Below the pieces are notes generated by a model that did no database searches, had not been told where the DNA came from, and worked only from the letters and a program-made list of their open reading frames with translations. A stretch of 64,000 nucleotides of DNA from CAIYOL01 sp964494805. GTDB taxonomy: Bacteria > Planctomycetota > Phycisphaerae > Sedimentisphaerales > Anaerobacaceae. The first letter of the stretch is position 1, and each line of letters opens with the position of its first letter. This document shows, piece after piece, positions 17,603 to 26,911 of this stretch. The position numbers were made by a program, and so were the translations under genes. Where the stretch lies: positions 13,213 to 77,212 of the forward strand of contig CAZBST010000012.1 in assembly GCA_964494805.1 (NCBI GenBank). The letters run 5' to 3'.

Positions 17603-18793
17603 ATGAATAAAAAAAGCATTTGTTTTATATGCTGGGGCAAGACTGCCGAGTTGCTTGTAAATCGTGATGGTTCTCTTTGTGAATATTTTGCTGAGGTATT
17701 TGACGACCTGATTTTACTGGATGTCAGTAACGTATTCACAACGGCATTAGTACACGGCAGGTCTAGCAGAGGCAGTTTAGACAGGCTGCCGTCGAAATTC
17801 AGGATTGTTTCTCCGGGAAGTTTTTCAGAATGCAAAAATTTTTTGAAGTCTCAGCCTATGATTGTAATACATTACTTTTCTCAAAGATGGTATGACTGGT
17901 GGCTTTATTATTATTTACGGAAGTACTCAATTCCCCTTATATACGCCCAAACATTGTCGATAATACTGAGTTTTAAGCCTCGTGACTTACAAAGGCAGTC
18001 GCTTTCTGTTATTGCCTCGAGAAAGCTGAATACCATAGTTGACCGTATTTTCAGGGCCCTTGTTTTATGTGGTTTCTTTTCGAAGGTAGATACTTATTTT
18101 CTTTCCAATAAAGCAAAAGCTGAAGCCAAGAAAAACGACCGCCGTTTCAATGAAATAGTTTTAACTAACAGTAGTTTTTATGATAGTATGCTGTTCAATA
18201 GCTATAGGGTCTTGAACGACTATGTGGTTTTCGTTGATTCTATTGTACCGTATGCTACGGACCAGATACATCATGGGTACAAACCTACCGACAGGGAACC
18301 GTATTTCAAGAATTTAAACAGGGTTCTGAGTGTGATAGAATCGACGCTCGGCAAGGAAGTGGTAATCTGTTTACATCCGAGCTATGATGAAGACAATATA
18401 AGCAGAGATTTCGGGAGGCGGAAAGCCGTCAAATACAGGACAGATGAGTTTATTGCAAAGGCGGAACTGGTACTTTTCCACGACAGTAGCGCCGTTAATA
18501 GCGCTGTTGTTTATGGCAAAAAGGTTGTCCAGCTGACTGGAAGTCAATTTAATGATTTTGTCCGGAATAACTGTGAAGTTTTTCAGCAGGTTTTTTCGTT
18601 TACGACTATAGACATATATGAGGCCACAGATGACCAAATCAGAGAAGCTGCCCGTTCGCCTAGGCTCGATGGAGAAAAGTATGAAACTTTTCTGTCCAAT
18701 TTTGTGGTAGCTTCGGGCCAAAAAGGCCTTTCTTCCTGTGAACAAATAGCAGAGCATATAAGCCATAAATATGGAATAGAAAGAAGAAAGTGA
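17603..18793 (+). CDS. Putative GT-B glycosyltransferase, candidate nonulosonate transferase
   Basis: A protein of 396 residues from the ATG at 17603, which has AAAGGCG just upstream; an earlier ATG at 17564 would overlap pseI. No membrane segment is obvious. The C-terminal half resembles capsule or sialyl/polysialyl-type GT-B transferases: a VVICLHPSYDED motif, FIAKAELVLFHDSSAVNSA and YGKKVVQLTG, where the HP and D-S-S residues recall CMP-sugar or CMP-Kdo binding sites. Immediate position after pseI suggests it uses CMP-pseudaminic acid. Family placement is tentative; the function is inference from neighbours. Confidence 0.55.
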   Translation: MNKKSICFICWGKTAELLVNRDGSLCEYFAEVFDDLILLDVSNVFTTALVHGRSSRGSLDRLPSKFRIVSPGSFSECKNFLKSQPMIVIHYFSQRWYDWWLYYYLRKYSIPLIYAQTLSIILSFKPRDLQRQSLSVIASRKLNTIVDRIFRALVLCGFFSKVDTYFLSNKAKAEAKKNDRRFNEIVLTNSSFYDSMLFNSYRVLNDYVVFVDSIVPYATDQIHHGYKPTDREPYFKNLNRVLSVIESTLGKEVVICLHPSYDEDNISRDFGRRKAVKYRTDEFIAKAELVLFHDSSAVNSAVVYGKKVVQLTGSQFNDFVRNNCEVFQQVFSFTTIDIYEATDDQIREAARSPRLDGEKYETFLSNFVVASGQKGLSSCEQIAEHISHKYGIERRK

Positions 18794-18818
18794 AACTTTT
18801 TATACAGAGGATTGAGAA

Positions 18819-20912
18819 ATGATTGTTTTTCTGGCAGATTTACAGAACTCCTACTATCGTTATTTGCGAAATTCCGTGCCGATTGGTGTGGGGTATGTCG
18901 CTGCGTATTTAAAGAAGCGATTTGGAAAGGATGTTGAAGTCCATCTATTCCGCCGGTTTGAAGAAATATACGAAGCGCTCAGGGACAAAACTCCACACAT
19001 TGCTGCTTTTGGTTCCTACTGCTGGAATACTATGCTTACTCTTAACACAGCCAAATATGTCCGCAGCTGTTGTCCTGATACGGTGATTGCGATTGGGGGG
19101 CCAGATGCCTCGCCTTTTCCAGGTATGTTAGACAAAGATTTGCGGGTGAATCGACATGTTGATTTTTATCTGCCGAATGAAGGTGAGATGCCCGCTGCGA
19201 ACCTGACGGAAACGTTTTTAGGTCTCGGTGATTCCGAAAAAGTACGGCGAACTATAATCAGGGGTTGTATTTCACTTAATCCTGGCACGTCCGAGGTGCA
19301 GGGTGAAGCGATAGACCGTTTTGAGGGTGATATCAATGAAATTCCATCTCCTTATTTTGATGGTTTGATGGACCGTTTTTTAAGTGATATTGACTATATG
19401 CCAAGTATACAGATTACACGAGGCTGTCCATATCGATGTACATTCTGTGTGTCCGGCAAGAAGAACTGGTGCAAACTAAATACGTTCGACGTAGAGCGCG
19501 TTAAGGCGGAGATTGACTATGTAGCCGCCCAGACGAAAAATTCCTTTATGAGGTTTGCTGATGAGAACTTAGGCCTTCTGCCAAGTCATCTGGAAATTAT
19601 CGAATACCTGATGAAAAAGAAAGCAGAAACCGGCTTTCCCCAGAGCGGTTCGATTTATACAGATAAACACCCAACGGAGCGGGTGAAGAAAATTGTATGG
19701 CTAATGAGGGAGATTATACCACTTTGTGTCAGCTATCAATCGTTGACGCCGAAGGTACTTAAGAACATAAAGCGGGTCAATCTTAGCGAACAGGAGGTGC
19801 TGGATGTTATCAGTTTTGCACGTCAGAACAATTTAATTCTTGTGAGCGAGTTGATATTTATGCTTCCCGGCGAAACTGTGGAGACGTTTCTGGCTTCTGT
19901 CCAAAAGCTGATAGACCTTAGATTTGAGAGTATGGAAATTCAACCGTTGCAGATTCTAAAAGGTACTGAGATGGATACCCCGCAGGACCGTGCCAAATAT
20001 GGCGTTAAAACGATGTTTGCTATGGCTGAAAAGGGCTATACCAAACACCCTGCATTGGAAAATATCGAAGTAGACGAATGGGTCGTAGCCAATAACACTA
20101 TTTCCAAGGAGGAACATTTCAAAACTCTGCGATTTATTTATCTTCTTGATTTTGCCCATTATCGAAGCTATCTAAAAGAATTTTTGTTCTTTCTTGAATG
20201 TTACGATGTTCGTACCACCGACCTTCTTATGCGGATTGTTGACAGCCCCGACATCTGCCCGATACTCTCGTCGACTGCAGCGAAGTATGAAGTGGGAATA
20301 CGGGAATTCCTTCATGAGACCCCCGAGCAGGTTGTGGATTATGTGCAAAAGAAAATAACCAACGGTGAAGAAGTATTGGGTTTTTATGACCTCAGAAGAA
20401 AGATAATGATAGAGCTTCTGATGGCCGACAAATTCGCCGATGTAATCGATGAAGTGGCTGCTATTGGCACAATGATTTGCAAAGAACAATCGGGCAGCCT
20501 GCCTGAAGGTTTCGAAGAGGAGTTGGCGGTAATCAAGGAAATAATATTCAATTCATTTATTCCCGTACATCGCAGGGTGCAGCGTGAGGTAGTTATCGAA
20601 AGCCCATTCGATGTTCGCAGATGGATTGCGGATAATTACAGCAAAAAGTTATCTGCTTATAGGCTCAAAGTGCCTGTCAAATTGGTCTTAAAGATACGCG
20701 GGTATAGTTTTTATGAAGATATATGGGCGATGCAGGAGACTAATCTTACCAAATATCGAAAGGCCTTTCGTATATTTACGTCAGCCAATCGTCGGCGAGC
20801 TTTGGTGACACCGTCGGATTCAGAACTACAGCAAGCCAAATCGACCAAAGATATAGTAGAAATTGACAAGCCGAAAAAAAGCAATGCATCACTTGGTTCT
20901 ATACACAAATAA
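18819..20912 (+). CDS. B12-binding-type radical SAM protein
   Basis: A 697-residue protein. Residues 1 to about 150 look like the cobalamin-binding Rossmann domain that precedes many radical SAM enzymes (VGYVAAYLKKRFG, then IAIGGPDASPFPG), though the classical B12 ligand motif DxHxxG is not visible. The radical SAM core carries the [4Fe-4S] cysteines C203, C207 and C210 (RGCPYRCTFC). The last 250 residues are helical and unassigned. Such enzymes catalyse methylations or rearrangements; in a glycan cluster, modification of a sugar or nucleotide sugar is plausible. First of four radical SAM genes in this block. Confidence 0.88.
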   Translation: MIVFLADLQNSYYRYLRNSVPIGVGYVAAYLKKRFGKDVEVHLFRRFEEIYEALRDKTPHIAAFGSYCWNTMLTLNTAKYVRSCCPDTVIAIGGPDASPFPGMLDKDLRVNRHVDFYLPNEGEMPAANLTETFLGLGDSEKVRRTIIRGCISLNPGTSEVQGEAIDRFEGDINEIPSPYFDGLMDRFLSDIDYMPSIQITRGCPYRCTFCVSGKKNWCKLNTFDVERVKAEIDYVAAQTKNSFMRFADENLGLLPSHLEIIEYLMKKKAETGFPQSGSIYTDKHPTERVKKIVWLMREIIPLCVSYQSLTPKVLKNIKRVNLSEQEVLDVISFARQNNLILVSELIFMLPGETVETFLASVQKLIDLRFESMEIQPLQILKGTEMDTPQDRAKYGVKTMFAMAEKGYTKHPALENIEVDEWVVANNTISKEEHFKTLRFIYLLDFAHYRSYLKEFLFFLECYDVRTTDLLMRIVDSPDICPILSSTAAKYEVGIREFLHETPEQVVDYVQKKITNGEEVLGFYDLRRKIMIELLMADKFADVIDEVAAIGTMICKEQSGSLPEGFEEELAVIKEIIFNSFIPVHRRVQREVVIESPFDVRRWIADNYSKKLSAYRLKVPVKLVLKIRGYSFYEDIWAMQETNLTKYRKAFRIFTSANRRRALVTPSDSELQQAKSTKDIVEIDKPKKSNASLGSIHK

Positions 20913-20957
20913 CGAGTCATTTAAGTTGGAGACGTGGCATCGTAAAAGAAGGATGAT

Positions 20958-21851
20958 ATGAAGTTTTTTGATAAAAATATCGTAGTTACGCGAGATATTT
21001 ATGACACTCATATACTGGATAAGTCGAATTGGTTCGGCGATGTGCCGCCATTTACGAATTTGGAAATAAATATCTGCGGCATTTGCAACAGGAAATGTTT
21101 TTTCTGCCCGAAAGCCAACCGTAAGCTGTTTCCCAACAAGAGAGAGTATATGTCTTTGGAGTTTTATGAAGCCCTTTTGAAAGATTTAGCCGGTGTCAAT
21201 TTTAAGGGCCGGCTGTCGTTCTGTGGATTAAGTGAGCCGCTTATACACAAAAAGCTGCTGGATTTGGTGAAGATGACCAAGCGGTATTGTCCCGATTGTT
21301 TTCTGGATATCCTGACTAACGGCGATTTTTCAACGGTCGAAAATACCAGAGCGTTGTTTGAAGCCGGTCTGGACAATATGAAAGTGAGTATGTACGATGG
21401 CCCTGAACAGATTCCTCATTTCAAAAAGATACAACAAGAGTGCGGGCTTTCTGATGAGCAGTTTGTTATCAGAGAACGTTACCTGTCAGCCGACCAAAAT
21501 TTCGGCCTGACTATAAATAACAGAGGCGGCTCGGTTAATCTCCAACAGTATAATATTGTGCCGTTGAAAGAGCCGCTTAAGCGAAGCTGCTACTACCCGT
21601 TTCACAAGCTGATAATTGATTATGATGGGGATGTTATGATTTGTCCTTGTGATTGGGAGAAGAAACTGGTCGTAGGAAATCTGCACAGGAATAACATCTT
21701 CGAACTGTGGAATTCGGACATAATGAAACAGGTGCGGCTGCGGCTTATTAACGAGGACCGAAGCAAGCCGCCCTGCACACAATGCGACATCGACGGGACA
21801 TTGTATGCGAAGTTGCATTTTGAGGCGTGGAAAAAGTATTACGGGGTGTGA
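20958..21851 (+). CDS. Radical SAM/SPASM-like protein (paralogue A)
   Basis: A 297-residue radical SAM enzyme with the cluster motif C43-x3-C47-x2-C50 (CNRKCFFC) followed by PKANRKLFP. The C-terminal SPASM/twitch-like part has DYDGDVMICPCDWE, then GNLHRNNIFELWNSD, and closes with CTQCDIDGTL. It is clearly related to the protein at 23934: both carry VSMYDGP, a following RERY or RDRW segment and the same C-terminal C-x2-C-[DN]-x-[DN]-GTL ending. SPASM-type relatives such as BtrN oxidise amino-sugar hydroxyls. A sugar substrate here is inference. Confidence 0.87.
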   Translation: MKFFDKNIVVTRDIYDTHILDKSNWFGDVPPFTNLEINICGICNRKCFFCPKANRKLFPNKREYMSLEFYEALLKDLAGVNFKGRLSFCGLSEPLIHKKLLDLVKMTKRYCPDCFLDILTNGDFSTVENTRALFEAGLDNMKVSMYDGPEQIPHFKKIQQECGLSDEQFVIRERYLSADQNFGLTINNRGGSVNLQQYNIVPLKEPLKRSCYYPFHKLIIDYDGDVMICPCDWEKKLVVGNLHRNNIFELWNSDIMKQVRLRLINEDRSKPPCTQCDIDGTLYAKLHFEAWKKYYGV

Positions 21852-21860
21852 GTTACAAAA

Positions 21861-22880
21861 TTGAAGAAGGTTAAATTCGCTTTTGTAGGCTGTGGTAAAA
21901 TTGCTCATTGTCATGCTGACGTAGTTAAGCATCTGGGGCACACTATAGAGGCTGTTGTTGCTCGGCCGGGTTCAGCGAACATAGACTATTTTGCGAAAAA
22001 GTATGCCATCAGCAGAAAGATATATGGGGTGGAGGGACTTTTGAAATACTGTGACAGCTCGGATAACGCGATTGACTGTATTCTTATATGCACACCTTGG
22101 GATGTAACCGAGGGAGTTTTAAGACAGCTTTTGCCGCTTGGTATGCCGATAATGTCAGAGAAGCCGGCAGTCCTTTCGATTGCTGGGCTGAAACATCTGA
22201 AAGAAAAATACGAAGTGAAAAACCTTTTTGTTGCGTATAACCGCAGATTTTATGATTTTGTTCCATATCTGAAAGAATTGATAGGCAGTGAAACCTGCGT
22301 GTGTGCGGATATTCTGTCCGCAGAACCCTGCAAGATGCTTATGAAAAGCCAGGGCGAGAAAGTATGTGAGTATATGTTATATTTTTACACATCTCATATA
22401 ATTGACCTGATGTATTATCTTTTTGGTGATGTTGAGATTAAAAATGCGGTCAGTATCGTGAAAGGAAAAGAAAGTTCCCGAGTATGTGAGCTTTATTCGA
22501 CTGAACGTAAGTGCCCTATACAATTGAAGATACTGATGGACTGTCCTCAGAACAGTTATTTCAAAATCTTTTTTGAAGAAAAGGTTGTAGAAATGTGCCC
22601 ATTTGAGAAAATGGTGGTATACAATGGCCTTGAAAGAAAAGAAAGTCAAGGCAAAGCAACTTATATGCCACTGGCAGAAAGCGAATGGTATGCTGAGGAT
22701 GCATTTAAGCCGGGCTTTTTGAACCAGATGAATTATTTTATCAAGAATTTTGTATACGAAGAAAATTCGTCTCTTGAACACATTGAACAATTGGAGAAGG
22801 TAACACTTTTCTGTGATGAGTTAATTCACTCAGGGAGGTTCTATGGACAAGGTAGTTTCCAACACAAAGCAAATGTCTAA
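21861..22880 (+). CDS. Gfo/Idh/MocA family oxidoreductase
   Basis: A 339-residue NAD(P)-dependent dehydrogenase. The N-terminal Rossmann domain starts KFAFVGCGKIAHCHADVV, with ICTPWDVTEG and the conserved EKP motif (MSEKPAVL) typical of the family, then FVAYNRRF. The C-terminal domain is less typical. It starts with TTG, 9 nt after the radical SAM gene, with no clear ribosome site. Members of this family oxidise or reduce sugar carbons, often on nucleotide sugars, so it could prepare a keto-sugar for the aminotransferase at 24808. That link is inferred. Confidence 0.83.
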   Translation: MKKVKFAFVGCGKIAHCHADVVKHLGHTIEAVVARPGSANIDYFAKKYAISRKIYGVEGLLKYCDSSDNAIDCILICTPWDVTEGVLRQLLPLGMPIMSEKPAVLSIAGLKHLKEKYEVKNLFVAYNRRFYDFVPYLKELIGSETCVCADILSAEPCKMLMKSQGEKVCEYMLYFYTSHIIDLMYYLFGDVEIKNAVSIVKGKESSRVCELYSTERKCPIQLKILMDCPQNSYFKIFFEEKVVEMCPFEKMVVYNGLERKESQGKATYMPLAESEWYAEDAFKPGFLNQMNYFIKNFVYEENSSLEHIEQLEKVTLFCDELIHSGRFYGQGSFQHKANV

Positions 22881-23898
22881 AACAGGAACGAAGAAAAAAG
22901 CAGTGGTAGAGCTGCGTCGGCAAAAGTCTGAAGACAAGTTTGTATCTTATGCCAAGGAAGTGTTTGAGATAGAGGCCGAGGCAATAATGGCGCTTTCACA
23001 CCGGATTGGCGATGTTTTTCCAAAGATTGTGGGAGCGATACTGAATTGCGAAGGTAGGGTTATTGTCTGCGGGATGGGTAAGTCCGGCATTATAGGCCGG
23101 AAAATATCGTGCACCCTTGCCTCGACAGGTACGCCGAGCTTTTTTATGCACCCGGCGGAGGCGTTTCACGGTGACCTTGGTATGATAAAGAAAGAGGATA
23201 TTCTGTTGCTGATTTCATATTCAGGGGAGACCGAAGAGATATTGAAAATTATACCCTTCTTAAAGAACAACGATAACGAGATTATTTCAATGACGGGAAA
23301 CCCCAATTCCACAATAGCAAACAACTCAGATTATCATTTAAATGTGAACGTCAAAAGAGAGGCCTGCCCGCTTAAAATAGCCCCGACTACTTCTACGACT
23401 GTTTCGTTGGTAATGGGCGATGCAATTACTGTTGCTCTGATGAGAGAAAAAGGTTTCGATAGCGAAGATTATGCGAGATTTCATCCGGGTGGGAACCTCG
23501 GGAGGATGCTGCTGACAAGGGTAGAGGATGTTATGATTAGGAGCAATCTGCCAATCATCACAGAAGATTCTAATATGAAAGATGTAATTCAGGTTATGAC
23601 ATCTAGCCGGTGGGGAACAGCGGTTGTTGTTGATGGAGGACAACGTATAATCGGTATAATTACCGACGGAGACCTGCGAAGGGCCATGAATAAGCGAGGG
23701 AATATACTCCTGCTCAAAGCGCAGGATATTATGACAAGAAATCCCAAGACCATCAATAAAGATTTAAAACTCTACGAAGCTGAGCAAATATTCAATACGC
23801 ATGAAATCATTACCCTGCTCGTCTCCGGTGGGGAAGGAGAACTAGTTGGTTTGCTGCCGATTTCAACGGTTTGCACACCGAAGACCGACTATAAATAA
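22843..23898 (+). CDS. kdsD: D-arabinose-5-phosphate isomerase (KdsD/KpsF/GutQ family)
   Basis: A 351-residue protein with an N-terminal sugar-isomerase (SIS) domain (about 55-200). It contains VCGMGKSGIIGRKISCTLASTG, MHPAEAFHGDLGMI and ISYSGETEE, and is followed by two CBS domains (about 225-345). Length and order match KdsD-type enzymes that interconvert ribulose-5-phosphate and arabinose-5-phosphate, the first step to Kdo. No kdsA or kdsB is present in this window, so it may supply a chromosomal Kdo route or another arabinose-derived sugar. Overlaps the preceding gene by 38 bp if the first ATG is used; an ATG follows at 22873. Confidence 0.88.
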   Translation: MDKVVSNTKQMSKTGTKKKAVVELRRQKSEDKFVSYAKEVFEIEAEAIMALSHRIGDVFPKIVGAILNCEGRVIVCGMGKSGIIGRKISCTLASTGTPSFFMHPAEAFHGDLGMIKKEDILLLISYSGETEEILKIIPFLKNNDNEIISMTGNPNSTIANNSDYHLNVNVKREACPLKIAPTTSTTVSLVMGDAITVALMREKGFDSEDYARFHPGGNLGRMLLTRVEDVMIRSNLPIITEDSNMKDVIQVMTSSRWGTAVVVDGGQRIIGIITDGDLRRAMNKRGNILLLKAQDIMTRNPKTINKDLKLYEAEQIFNTHEIITLLVSGGEGELVGLLPISTVCTPKTDYK

Positions 23899-23933
23899 TT
23901 TAGACTGGCTGGAACCACTGCAGAAAGTGAAAG

Positions 23934-24833
23934 ATGGAAAGAGGTTCTAAGACAAAAGAAGAGATTTTTGAACAGACGATAATGAAAAACGTCAGGCGCA
24001 AGTCACGCTACATTGACCAGGTGCAGATGGTGGACGGCATACCTTTGTTTAGCTGGATAGACATAAACCCTACAGAGCTGTGTAATCGCAAATGTGATTT
24101 CTGCCCGAGGAAGGACCCAGCTGAATACCCTAATCAGAATCTTCACATGCAGATTGCGCTGGCGAAGAAGATAGCCGATGAGTTAAGAAGCTTAAAGTAT
24201 CGTGGAGGCGTTATATTTTCCGGGCACGGTGAGCCACTGCTTCATAATGATATAGTGGGTCTGGTCGGAACGTTCGGCAGTGGCATTCATACCGAACTGG
24301 TCACATGCGGAGACAAACTTAGTGTAAAGCTTGTGAAGGAGCTTTTTGCTGCCGGTCTGAGCGTGCTTCTTGTGAGTATGTATGACGGGCCACATCAGGT
24401 TGATAAATTCAAGGAGATATTTGCAGAAGCTGGTTTGAGTAGCGAGCAATATGTGCTCAGGGACAGATGGTATGATGTCGAAGCGGATTATGGCGTAAAG
24501 TTAACTAATCGGGCAGGGACGGTAACAGAAGGTCATCAGACGGCCTTTGACGAAAACAAGCCGTGTTATTATACGCATTATTCGCTGCAGATTGACTGGA
24601 ACGGCGATGTTTTGCTTTGTGTGCAGGATTTCAACAAAAAAATCAAGTTCGGAAATCTTTACGCTCAGTCTCTATTGGAGATATGGAAATCAAGGAACAT
24701 AAGTAAATACAGAAAGATTTTGGGAAGGGGTAAGAGGGTTATGTATCCCTGTGACCGTTGCAACGTCAACGGCACTTTACACGGAAAGAATCACGCAGAA
24801 GAGTGGAATGAGGTCTATGAGCGTTCAAAGTAG
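23934..24833 (+). CDS. Radical SAM/SPASM-like protein (paralogue B)
   Basis: A 299-residue radical SAM enzyme with C50-x3-C54-x2-C57 (CNRKCDFC), a GHGEPLLHND segment and the shared VSMYDGP stretch. The C-terminal half has QIDWNGDVLLCVQDFNKK, then KFGNLYAQSLLEIWKS, and ends with CDRCNVNGTL, all matching the protein at 20958. The two are paralogues separated by an oxidoreductase and an isomerase gene. It overlaps the following aminotransferase, pointing to linked function. Reaction unknown; dehydrogenation or epimerisation of a sugar is the best guess. Confidence 0.87.
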   Translation: MERGSKTKEEIFEQTIMKNVRRKSRYIDQVQMVDGIPLFSWIDINPTELCNRKCDFCPRKDPAEYPNQNLHMQIALAKKIADELRSLKYRGGVIFSGHGEPLLHNDIVGLVGTFGSGIHTELVTCGDKLSVKLVKELFAAGLSVLLVSMYDGPHQVDKFKEIFAEAGLSSEQYVLRDRWYDVEADYGVKLTNRAGTVTEGHQTAFDENKPCYYTHYSLQIDWNGDVLLCVQDFNKKIKFGNLYAQSLLEIWKSRNISKYRKILGRGKRVMYPCDRCNVNGTLHGKNHAEEWNEVYERSK

Positions 24834-26175
24834 GTCCATTATTTCGATTGATAAAATGCGTGAGGAAATAGGCAGAAGAAATAGTCCTATAGCAGAGCTT
24901 CTGAATAATAACTCTTCCATTTTGAATGCCGGCTATGACGACGAGGATTGTTTGTATGCACGTAAAGCGTATGAATGTTTTATAGAGGATTACAGCGGAA
25001 ATATTTATATTGATACTGCACTGGGAGCCGGGACACACATTTTAGGTCATGCAAATCCGCTAATAGTTAGAGAAATTGAAAAACAAGCAAGAGAAGGCAC
25101 TTTATATATTTTGCCAAACAAATGTGCCCATGAAGTTGGCAAGTTCCTTTTGCAGGCTGTACCGTGTTTTAGCGGCTTTGTTTTTTGCAATTCCGGTACA
25201 GAAGCAACCATTCGCGCAACAAGAATTGCAAGAGCTTATTCCGGCAAGAAGAAAGTCGCTATGTTTAGCGGTGGATGGCACGGCGGAAATGATATGCTGC
25301 TCTTTGAGGAAGACTACAACGGTGATGAGACCAGACCTATGCCTATGTTCAAATCAGCCGGTGTTCCGGAAGAGTTGATGGGAATGACAGTGATGCTACC
25401 ATATAATAATGACGCTGCATTTGATTTGATAGAACAGCATAAAGACGCGTTGGCAATGGTCATCATTGAGCCTTCTCAGGGCTCCAATCCCAGAGATGAT
25501 GTTGGTAAATTCCTACGGGAATTGCGTCAAGTAACCGCAAAGCATAATATTGTGTTATGTTTTGACGAAATCGTTACAGGATTTAGAGTTGCTTTGGGAG
25601 GGTGCCAGGAATACTACGGGGTGGAAGCGGATATAGCCACTTACGGGAAAACGCTAGGAGGAGGTTTGCCGGTAGGGATGGTAGGGGGAACAGAGGATGT
25701 TATGAAAGTTGTCAAAGGATATAACAAAGAAAAGCCGGTATTTATGGGTGGGACCTTCTCAGCAAACCCGTTGGTTATGCGTGTAGCCAGAACAGTGCTG
25801 CAACATTTGATTGAAAATAGGGAGTACATCTATAGTTACCTTAATGAAAATAGCCAGTATATCAGAAACAAAGTTAATGAGTTCTGTGTGTCGAATCAAA
25901 TTCCTGTAAGAATGATGGGTATCGGTTCGATGTCGAGAATAATATTTACGGACAAAATGATAAAGTCGCGCCGAGAGCGGGATAAATACGAAGTGGGCGA
26001 TGCTTTGCAGAAGCTGTTTTATTCCTATCTCCGGCTTGAGAAAGGTGTTCATATAAGCGGTAATAGAATCCTTTTTTTGTCCACAGCGCACAAAAGAGAG
26101 CACATAGAAAAAATTGTATGTTCTATTGTTGAGACTCTAGAATATTTTGATAAACATCCCGGGCTGTTTAACTAA
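24808..26175 (+). CDS. Class III aminotransferase, glutamate-1-semialdehyde aminomutase-like
   Basis: About 455 residues from the ATG at 24808; an ATG at 24817 is also possible, and a longer frame to 24751 lies inside the radical SAM gene. PLP-fold landmarks of the HemL group are present: GAGTHILGHANPLI, FCNSGTEATIRATRIARAYS, GGWHGGNDMLL, CFDEIVTGFRVALGG and the Schiff-base lysine in ATYGKTLGGGLPVG. True HemL serves tetrapyrrole synthesis; the context among sugar-modifying enzymes suggests a relative that moves an amino group on a sugar or small acid. Function inferred only. Confidence 0.85.
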   Translation: MRSMSVQSRSIISIDKMREEIGRRNSPIAELLNNNSSILNAGYDDEDCLYARKAYECFIEDYSGNIYIDTALGAGTHILGHANPLIVREIEKQAREGTLYILPNKCAHEVGKFLLQAVPCFSGFVFCNSGTEATIRATRIARAYSGKKKVAMFSGGWHGGNDMLLFEEDYNGDETRPMPMFKSAGVPEELMGMTVMLPYNNDAAFDLIEQHKDALAMVIIEPSQGSNPRDDVGKFLRELRQVTAKHNIVLCFDEIVTGFRVALGGCQEYYGVEADIATYGKTLGGGLPVGMVGGTEDVMKVVKGYNKEKPVFMGGTFSANPLVMRVARTVLQHLIENREYIYSYLNENSQYIRNKVNEFCVSNQIPVRMMGIGSMSRIIFTDKMIKSRRERDKYEVGDALQKLFYSYLRLEKGVHISGNRILFLSTAHKREHIEKIVCSIVETLEYFDKHPGLFN

Positions 26176-26186
26176 GAAGCCGGCGT

Positions 26187-26876
26187 ATGGAAAACGAACG
26201 TGTATCAAAAGACTTTGTGTTTAGAGCAGAAAAGAATGGCTCCCTGAGTTTTGTGGGGGATTTTGAGGGGTATTATAAGAGCAACGGCGACCCGTGGGGG
26301 CAAAGAGGAGATGATGACAGACTTTGTGAGTACTATGCTTTTTCAAGACACAATATTCTTAAAGCTGTTGAATCCGTCATCGATTCAAAAGCGGAGGATG
26401 TGGATATTCTGGAAGTTGGATGCGGTTTTGGCTATGTTTCGTCGAAATTGCATAAAGAGCTTTCCAGAAATGTGAATATAACAGGAATGGATATTAGCCC
26501 TACAGCAATCAGAAAGGCCAAGACCTTGTTTCCGTCGCTGGAGTTTATAGTCGGTGATATTCGTTCCGAATATCTGAATGTTGGGAAAAAATATGATATT
26601 GTATTAATGGTCGAAGTATTGTGGTATATCTTGGAGAGGTTGCCTAAGGTTTTTGCGAATATAGATATTTTGTTGAAGGACAAGGGATTTTTGATTTTCT
26701 CAAATGGCTTTCCAAGAGAACAAAAATATGGAAAAGAAATCATAGATGGATTCGATGGACTGGTAAGATACATCTGTACAAAACACTTTGGCAAATATAG
26801 AATTGTCAAGGCAGATCTTGACTACTCCGGCAGGTTTTTGTTTGACGACGGCCTTTTAGCTTTGGTGAAAAGATAA
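26187..26876 (+). CDS. Class I SAM-dependent methyltransferase
   Basis: A 229-residue methyltransferase. The SAM-binding motif I reads ILEVGCGFGYV (around residues 74-84), motif II NITGMDISPTAI gives the acidic residue for the ribose, and a post-motif KYDIVLMVEVLWYI follows. The fold resembles NodS- or Methyltransf_12-like N- or O-methyltransferases. It follows the aminotransferase by 11 bp, so N-methylation of a newly made amino sugar is possible but unproven. It looks somewhat more AT-rich than its neighbours by eye. Confidence 0.85.
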   Translation: MENERVSKDFVFRAEKNGSLSFVGDFEGYYKSNGDPWGQRGDDDRLCEYYAFSRHNILKAVESVIDSKAEDVDILEVGCGFGYVSSKLHKELSRNVNITGMDISPTAIRKAKTLFPSLEFIVGDIRSEYLNVGKKYDIVLMVEVLWYILERLPKVFANIDILLKDKGFLIFSNGFPREQKYGKEIIDGFDGLVRYICTKHFGKYRIVKADLDYSGRFLFDDGLLALVKR

Positions 26877-26911
26877 TTAGTAAACAGGATGTTTTCCAGC
26901 GGTGATAAGAA

